NCBI GenBank assembly: GCA_944390145.1
Contig: CALXOY010000066.1
Coordinates: forward strand, 1-45,827
Direction of reading: 5' to 3'
Length of the DNA stretch: 45,827 nucleotides
Source of the DNA: an uncultured Duodenibacillus sp.
Lineage (GTDB): Bacteria > Pseudomonadota > Gammaproteobacteria > Burkholderiales > Burkholderiaceae_F
Every line of letters starts with the position of its first letter. Positions within the stretch are counted from its first letter, which is position 1. The translations under genes were made by a program, and so were the position numbers. Below, in pieces: positions 40,991 to 45,827 of this stretch. The notes beneath the pieces were generated by a model that did not search any database, was not told where the DNA came from, and saw nothing but the letters and a program-made list of their open reading frames with translations.

Positions 40991-42517
40991 TCAAACAGGC
41001 TCAGCTGGGCTTTGCGCTTCCGTCTCGGGGAATAGCGAAAGCAGCGGCGAGTCGGGCTCCCAGAGAAGCCGCACGCGCGCGGGGTTGAGCACCGGGTCGT
41101 CAAACTGGCGCACGTCGCAGCCCAGGCCCGCGGCATAGATGAGCTCGTCGTCGAGCCACACCAGGGGGAGCTTTGCGCGTTCAAAGGAGGGAACGCCCGC
41201 TGCCTGATACAAGTGCTTCAAGTTGCGCGAGGGCCGCAGACGGTAGAGCTTCAACTTTTCGCCGCCCTTTCGCGGCTTCACCTGCAGCCGGCCCTTTTGA
41301 AGGCGCTCGACGGCAATTCCGGGCGCGTCGTCCTCGCACGGAATAAAGCGCAGCACGCCGCCCCAGGCGGGCAGCGCCATCTTCTCTTCGCCCTTCCAGT
41401 CAAGATCAATCAAAAGCTCTGCAGTGCGCGGCGGCACGGCGGGCTGGATCATCACCAGGCTCGAGCCCCAGCGCCGCAGCTCCTTGCTGCCCACCCGAAA
41501 GCTCATGCGGGTGTCAGCGTGGGTCTGGCGCAGCTGCTTGAGGATTTCAAGGAGCTTGCCGTGCGAGGGGTAGCGCACGCCCGCTGCGGCAAGCCACGCG
41601 CGCAGGCAATTGGCCTGCCGCTCGAAGCCAAGCGACAGGAGCTTGGCGATGTTAAGCGCTCCGGGCTTCTCATCGGCACAGAGTCTGCAGTCCTCTTCGC
41701 CCAGATCGCCCAGAATGTCGGCTGTCTGCGAAACGAGCGTAATCGAACGGGCCGCGGCCGTGCGCCAGCCCGGACGGGCGGCGTCCAAGGGCGGCAGGAT
41801 CTCGTTGCGGATGAGATTTCTCAGATAGCGGGTGTCGGCGTTGCTGTCGTCTTCAATCCACTTGAGGTGCGCGTGCCGCACAAAGGCGGCGATGTCGCTG
41901 CCCGGGACCTCGAGCCACGGGCGCGCGAGCACGATTTCGGAGCCGTCGCCTGCGCTTTCAAGCATCCTCACCGGGCTCATCGCGGCCAGCCCCTCGGGGC
42001 CCGCGCCGCGGATCCACTGAATCAGAAAGGTTTCGATGCGGTCATCGAGATGGTGCGCGGTCATGATGGCGTCGGCCTTCACTTCGCGCGCAACCTTCAA
42101 AAGCGCCTTGTAGCGGGCGGCGCGGGCGGCCGCCTCGGTGCCGGTGTTTGAGTGGGTCGGCACATAGACGCGCTCCACTCGCAGCGCAATGCCCCACTTT
42201 TTGCACTGGGCCGCGGCGTGTTCGGCCCAGGCGTCGGCGTTTTTGCTCAGCCCGTGGTGCACGTGCACGGCCGTGACCGACTCGATGACCGTTTTGTAGG
42301 CGCTTTTCTGCAGGCGCGAAAGGATCTCCACGAGCGCCGTGGAATCCTTTCCGCCGGAATACGCCGCAACAATGCGCACAGGATTGACCGGCGTGAGGCA
42401 GAACTCCTCTCCGGCGCCCGCGGGCTTGCGTTCGGCAAGCGCGTCGATCGTCTCGGCGAGCTTCACCGTCAGGCGGGCCGCGGCGGACATTGTCGTGCGT
42501 TTTTTGCTGCGGGCCAT
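40991..42517 (-). CDS. tilS: tRNA(Ile)-lysidine synthetase
   Basis: This enzyme changes the wobble C of the CAU-anticodon tRNA-Ile to lysidine so that it reads AUA. The 508-residue protein has the PP-loop AAYSGGKDSTALV (54-59 is the core), HVHHGLSKNADAWAEHA, ARAARYKAL, MTAHHLDDRIETFLIQWIRGAG and RPWLEVPG with EDDSNADTRYLRNLIRNEI. The C-terminal domains (VKPRKGGEKLKLYRLRPSRNLKHLYQ) are present. It lies 14 bp after accA, as in other Burkholderiales. The start is ATG 42517 or, nine codons inside, MSAAARL; neither has a clear ribosome site. Confidence 0.96.
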   Translation of the reverse strand: MARSKKRTTMSAAARLTVKLAETIDALAERKPAGAGEEFCLTPVNPVRIVAAYSGGKDSTALVEILSRLQKSAYKTVIESVTAVHVHHGLSKNADAWAEHAAAQCKKWGIALRVERVYVPTHSNTGTEAAARAARYKALLKVAREVKADAIMTAHHLDDRIETFLIQWIRGAGPEGLAAMSPVRMLESAGDGSEIVLARPWLEVPGSDIAAFVRHAHLKWIEDDSNADTRYLRNLIRNEILPPLDAARPGWRTAAARSITLVSQTADILGDLGEEDCRLCADEKPGALNIAKLLSLGFERQANCLRAWLAAAGVRYPSHGKLLEILKQLRQTHADTRMSFRVGSKELRRWGSSLVMIQPAVPPRTAELLIDLDWKGEEKMALPAWGGVLRFIPCEDDAPGIAVERLQKGRLQVKPRKGGEKLKLYRLRPSRNLKHLYQAAGVPSFERAKLPLVWLDDELIYAAGLGCDVRQFDDPVLNPARVRLLWEPDSPLLSLFPETEAQSPAEPV

Positions 42518-42531
42518 TGTTTGGAAAGTCT

Positions 42532-43968
42532 TTAAGCCTTCACGTCGACGCCTGCGGCCTCTGCGGCCGGAGCTTCAGCAGCAGCCTCGGCCTTGGGCGC
42601 AGCCTTTTTGCGCGTGCGCGCCGCGCCGGCAGCGGTTTTCTTTGCTGCAGTCGACCGGGTGCTCTTTGCCGCAGGCTTCTTGGCGGTGGCGGCCTCTTGC
42701 GATTTCTTCGCCGTCGAGCGGCGGCGTACAGGCTTTTTCACCGTTTCCTGAGGCTCTTCGGCAGCCGCAGCCTCTTCGGACTTGGCTTCGACAGCCGGTT
42801 CGTCAACTGAGACTGCAGGTTCGGCGACTGCGGCCTGCGGCACGGCCTCGGGCTGAGCGGGCTCTTCAGCCGTCTTGGCCTTCACCGCAGCCTTCTTGCG
42901 GGGCGAGGGCTTGCGCAGTGCGCAGACCTCCTTTTTCTGCTCGGCTTGGTGCTCGGCCTCGATCTTTTGCATGTAGTCCGGGCACAGCAATTCGACCGCG
43001 CTGCTGCACTCCTCTTCAAAGCGCCCGTAGCTCAACAGACGGGCCAGACGGCGCTCGAGCAGGTCGTCGATGTTCATCGTCAAAAAGGTCTTCAGCTGAT
43101 CGACAAGCGCCTTGCGCAGGGTGGAGGCCATGAGCTTGGGGTCGCGGTGCGCTCCGCCCAGTGGCTCGCTGATCACCTTGTCGACGAGGCCCAATTCGTA
43201 CAGACGTCCGGAGGTGAGCGCCAGGGCCTGTGCGGCCTGCGGTGCCTTGTCGGCGCTCTTCCAGAGAATGGAGGCGCAGCCCTCGGGGCTGATCACCGAA
43301 TAGGTCGAGTACTGCAGCATGAGGAGCGCATCGCACACGGCGATGGCAAGCGCCCCGCCCGAGCCGCCTTCGCCGATGATGGTGGAGATCACCGGCACGC
43401 GCAGCTTGGTGAGTTCATAAATATTGCGGCCGATCGCCTCGGACTGGTTGCGCTCCTCGGCGTCAATGCCCGGGTACGCGCCCGGGGTGTCGACAAAGGT
43501 GAAGACGGGCAGTCCGAACTTTTCGGCAAGCTTCATCAGGCGCAGCGCCTTGCGGTAGCCCTCCGGGCGCGTCATGCCGAAGTTTCGGCGGGTGCGCTCG
43601 CGGGTGTCGCGCCCCTTCTGGTGGCCGATCACCATGACGGCGTGTTCGCCGAGACGCGCCAGTCCCCCCACGATGCTCTGATCGTCGGCAAAGGTGCGGT
43701 CGCCGTGCAGCTCATGGAAGTCCTCAAAGATCGCGTCGATGTAGTCGAGCGTATAAGGGCGGTTGGGGTGACGCGAAACGAGCTGCGTCTGCCAGGGCGT
43801 GAGATCGGCGTAGATCTCAGCAGTGCGCGAGCGCATCTTGCGGTTGAGCTTGGCGATTTCCTCGCTCTGGCTTTCGCCGGTTTCGAGTTCCTTGTTTTCA
43901 AGCTCTTCAATCTGCTTGTGAATCTCGCCGAGATCCTTTTCAAAATCCAGAAATACTGCTTTGGCCAT
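42532..43968 (-). CDS. accA: Acetyl-CoA carboxylase carboxyltransferase subunit alpha with long C-terminal tail
   Basis: This subunit, with AccD, moves carbon dioxide from biotin to acetyl-CoA, the first step of fatty acid synthesis. The 478-residue protein has the usual core of about 322 residues ([64 protein letters not shown]). A tail of about 156 residues follows: acidic/Ala/Pro-rich, then a Lys/Ala/Arg-rich histone-H1-like part ([30 protein letters not shown]). E. coli AccA has 319 residues. The start at 43968 follows AGGAA. The cluster cysS - glycosylase - accA - tilS supports Burkholderiales origin. Confidence 0.95.
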   Translation of the reverse strand: MAKAVFLDFEKDLGEIHKQIEELENKELETGESQSEEIAKLNRKMRSRTAEIYADLTPWQTQLVSRHPNRPYTLDYIDAIFEDFHELHGDRTFADDQSIVGGLARLGEHAVMVIGHQKGRDTRERTRRNFGMTRPEGYRKALRLMKLAEKFGLPVFTFVDTPGAYPGIDAEERNQSEAIGRNIYELTKLRVPVISTIIGEGGSGGALAIAVCDALLMLQYSTYSVISPEGCASILWKSADKAPQAAQALALTSGRLYELGLVDKVISEPLGGAHRDPKLMASTLRKALVDQLKTFLTMNIDDLLERRLARLLSYGRFEEECSSAVELLCPDYMQKIEAEHQAEQKKEVCALRKPSPRKKAAVKAKTAEEPAQPEAVPQAAVAEPAVSVDEPAVEAKSEEAAAAEEPQETVKKPVRRRSTAKKSQEAATAKKPAAKSTRSTAAKKTAAGAARTRKKAAPKAEAAAEAPAAEAAGVDVKA

Positions 43969-44010
43969 TTTTATTCCTATCGGCAAAACGCCTTGCTTTG
44001 CCCAGTCGAT

Positions 44011-44607
44011 TCAATATTGTACGATCACAGAGTTGGGAAGACTGCGCCAGAAAAGCCAGGTGGCGGCCGTACGCCAGGGCGCCCAGCGAAGGCTGTCGAC
44101 GTCAGCGAAGCCCGATGCATCGATCGCCTTGCGCAGCCCGTAGTCGCGTCCCGCCCAAACGTCCGGCCGGTTGAGCCCAAAAATGAGCACCATGTCGGCT
44201 GTCCAAGGTCCCACACCCTTGATTTCGGTCAAACGCTCCCGTACCGCGTCGTCCTCAAGCCCCGTGAGGGTTTCTGCGGTCAAGGCGCCGTCCTCATAAC
44301 GCCTGGCAATGGCCGACAGCGCCTGCGCCTTGGCGTTGGAAAGTCCCAGACTTCTGAGTTTTTCCACCCCTGCTGAGGCAATGGCGTGCGCGGGGCTGCT
44401 GGAGCCCGCAAAATCAAGCACCGCACCGGAGATCTTTTGCGCGACGACCGTGCTTACCTGCTGTCCGCAGACGGCGCGAATATAGGTTGCAAACAGATCC
44501 TCGCAGACAGCAAGCCCTGCCGGGGCGGATTTTTGCGCCATCGTACGTAAAAAGGGCTCCGCGCCAAGGGCGTCGACAGCCTCCTGCCACCAGCTCACCA
44601 CCGTCAT
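44011..44607 (-). CDS. DNA-3-methyladenine glycosylase II-like base-excision enzyme
   Basis: The protein cuts alkylated bases from DNA. It has 198 residues and belongs to the HhH-GPD superfamily. The helix-hairpin-helix and catalytic region is EIKGVGPWTADMVLIFGLNRPDVW followed by RDYGLRKAI, with the catalytic Asp in the ARDYGL-type block. FATYIRAVCGQQVSTVVAQKI is the front helical region. No FeS-cluster Cys pattern, so it is AlkA-type and not MutY/Nth. AAGGGA precedes the ATG. It lies 12 bp after cysS on the same strand and 42 bp before accA. Confidence 0.9.
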   Translation of the reverse strand: MTVVSWWQEAVDALGAEPFLRTMAQKSAPAGLAVCEDLFATYIRAVCGQQVSTVVAQKISGAVLDFAGSSSPAHAIASAGVEKLRSLGLSNAKAQALSAIARRYEDGALTAETLTGLEDDAVRERLTEIKGVGPWTADMVLIFGLNRPDVWAGRDYGLRKAIDASGFADVDSLRWAPWRTAATWLFWRSLPNSVIVQY

Positions 44608-44619
44608 GCAGTGTTTCCC

Positions 44620-45827
44620 TTACTTTCTGCGCCAGGTCGACCCCGCGGGACCGTCCTCGATCACGATGCCCATCGCAGAGAGCTGATTGCGGATCGCGTC
44701 GGCTGCTGCGAAGTCGCGCGCCTTTTTGGCGGCGGTGCGGCGGGCCACCAACTCGTCGATTGCGGCTTCATCAAGACCGGCCACGGCGCCCTTTAAGAAC
44801 ACCTCGGGGTCGCGCTGCAGAATATTTAAAACCGAGCCCAATTTTTTCAGAAGCGCCGCGGCTTGCGCATCGCCCGTTCGGTTGATCTCGGCTGCGAGCT
44901 GCTGCAGCACGCTCACGGCTTCCGGCGTGTTGAAGTCGTCGTCCATCGCCTCCTTGAAGCGCGCAGCCCAGGGGTTGGACCAGTCAAGGACGAAGTTCTC
45001 CGCTGCGGGCACTTTATTGAGCGCCGTGTAAAGGCGCTGCAGCGCCTTGTGCGAGTCGTCGATCAGGCTGTTGGCAAAGCTGATCGGGCTTCTGTAGTGG
45101 CTTCTCAAAAGGAAAAAGCGCAGCACTTCGCTGCCGTTGCCTTCGCCGTAGGCCTGGTCTGTCTCCTTGAGGGCGTCGCGGATCGTCCAAAAGTTGCCAA
45201 GCGACTTGCTCATCTTCTCCTCGACGCCGTCGGCGCGCTTGACGCGCAGCGGCCCGGCATGCATCCAGATGCGGGCAAACGGCACGCCGTTTGCGCCTTC
45301 GCTTTGCGCAATCTCGTTTTCGTGGTGCGGGAAGATCAGGTCCGGGCCGCCCCCGTGAATGTCAAAGGTCTCGCCCAGCAGCTTGCAGCTCATCGCCGAG
45401 CACTCGATGTGCCAGCCCGGCCGCCCTCTGCCCCACTTCGACTCCCAGGAGGGTTCGCCCGGTTTGGCGGCCTTCCAGAGCACGAAGTCCAGGGGGTCGC
45501 GCTTTGCCTGCTCGACCTCGATGCGCGCGCCCGAGAGCATTTCGTCGGGCGTGCGGCCCGAGAGCTTGCCGTAGCCCGGGAACTTTCTCACGGCAAAGTC
45601 GACGTCGCCGTTTTGGGCGGCGTAGGCAAGCCCCTTTTGCTCGAGCTTTTCCACCAGCCCCAGCATCTCCGGGATGAATTCCGTGGCGCGCGGCTCGTAG
45701 GTGGGATCCAGACACCCGAGCGCGCGCATGTCCTCGCGCATGGCCGCGATGAAGCGGTCGGTGAGCTCCTTGGTGGAGACGCCGCGCTCGGCGGCGCGCT
45801 TGATGATCTTGTCGTCGACGTCGGTGA
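44620..45827 (-). CDS. cysS: Cysteinyl-tRNA synthetase, 3' part
   Basis: A class I synthetase that charges tRNA-Cys. The window holds about the last 402 codons; the gene's 5' end with the HIGH motif lies beyond the right edge. The frame runs open to the window end ([21 protein letters not shown]), so the internal ATG at 45741 is not the start. Visible are the zinc-site blocks ([32 protein letters not shown]), the KMSKS loop ([11 protein letters not shown]), the anticodon-binding DALR-like domain and the C-terminal [17 protein letters not shown] region. It is the upstream gene of the cluster. Confidence 0.96.
   Translation of the reverse strand, partial: TDVDDKIIKRAAERGVSTKELTDRFIAAMREDMRALGCLDPTYEPRATEFIPEMLGLVEKLEQKGLAYAAQNGDVDFAVRKFPGYGKLSGRTPDEMLSGARIEVEQAKRDPLDFVLWKAAKPGEPSWESKWGRGRPGWHIECSAMSCKLLGETFDIHGGGPDLIFPHHENEIAQSEGANGVPFARIWMHAGPLRVKRADGVEEKMSKSLGNFWTIRDALKETDQAYGEGNGSEVLRFFLLRSHYRSPISFANSLIDDSHKALQRLYTALNKVPAAENFVLDWSNPWAARFKEAMDDDFNTPEAVSVLQQLAAEINRTGDAQAAALLKKLGSVLNILQRDPEVFLKGAVAGLDEAAIDELVARRTAAKKARDFAAADAIRNQLSAMGIVIEDGPAGSTWRRK

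Noticed and set aside
1..45827. CRISPR arrays, tRNA or rRNA genes, IS elements
   Set aside because: No regularly spaced repeats, cloverleaf-like segments or transposase-like proteins were seen by eye in the spacers.

Overview
The window is a GC-rich, gene-dense chromosomal stretch from a Gram-negative bacterium. It is most likely a gut-adapted member of the Burkholderiales (Sutterellaceae-like). The basis is inference from content: two Burkholderiales-type Porin_4 porins, the gene order cysS - alkA-like glycosylase - accA - tilS that is typical of the order, and ileS-lspA. Alongside these sit anaerobic functions (an [FeFe] hydrogenase, DcuC, formate-tetrahydrofolate ligase) that are rare in free-living relatives. 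No rRNA, tRNA, CRISPR array or recognisable IS transposase was seen.

Layout. At 1-1182 (-) lies the 5' part of fhs, broken by a 71-bp duplication. At 1555-1701 (-) is an overlooked 48-residue membrane protein. etfBA (2016-3715, +) ends at a bidirectional terminator shared with a block on the minus strand (bcp, coaBC, a two-helix membrane protein, dut, a secreted cyclophilin-like protein). pdxY (+) and ileS-lspA (-) converge on another bidirectional terminator. A secreted SGNH-like protein, a porin and a LysR regulator follow on the minus strand. The LysR gene is divergent from a two-gene operon of an argininosuccinate-lyase-like enzyme and DcuC. ribF, a secreted Asp/Arg polyampholyte, purN and an RsmB-type rRNA methyltransferase complete the first half.

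The 21.5-30.6 kb part is the most accessory-looking. It has long AT-rich spacers with palindromes, an orphan 156-residue protein, and an AraC regulator next to a Tat-exported carboxymuconolactone-decarboxylase-fold protein. It also holds a dihydroorotase-like amidohydrolase, two envelope proteins of unknown role, and a hipBA-like pair followed at once by a dCMP deaminase. The HipA homologue lacks the key kinase residues. The same 16-bp element, inside a palindrome, lies upstream of both the CMD protein and the amidohydrolase.

From 30.6 to 34.4 kb (-) there is a hydrogenase operon with a near-consensus promoter. It encodes a NuoF-C-terminus/GltD fusion flavoprotein and a HydA-type [FeFe] hydrogenase with all H-cluster motifs. 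This could link NAD(P)H oxidation to H2 release. The rest (34.7-45.8 kb, mostly -) is housekeeping: a divergent phosphopantetheinyl transferase (+), fused ispDF, a porin, a nitroreductase, a ketopantoate reductase, rnhB, tilS, accA with a long basic/acidic C-terminal tail, a DNA glycosylase and the 3' part of cysS.

Most interesting leads: the pseudokinase HipA with its linked deaminase; the Asp/Arg polyampholyte; the ASL-like lyase whose usual catalytic His is Asn, paired with DcuC; the fhs duplication with its inverted 13-mer; and the paired palindromes around the amidohydrolase.
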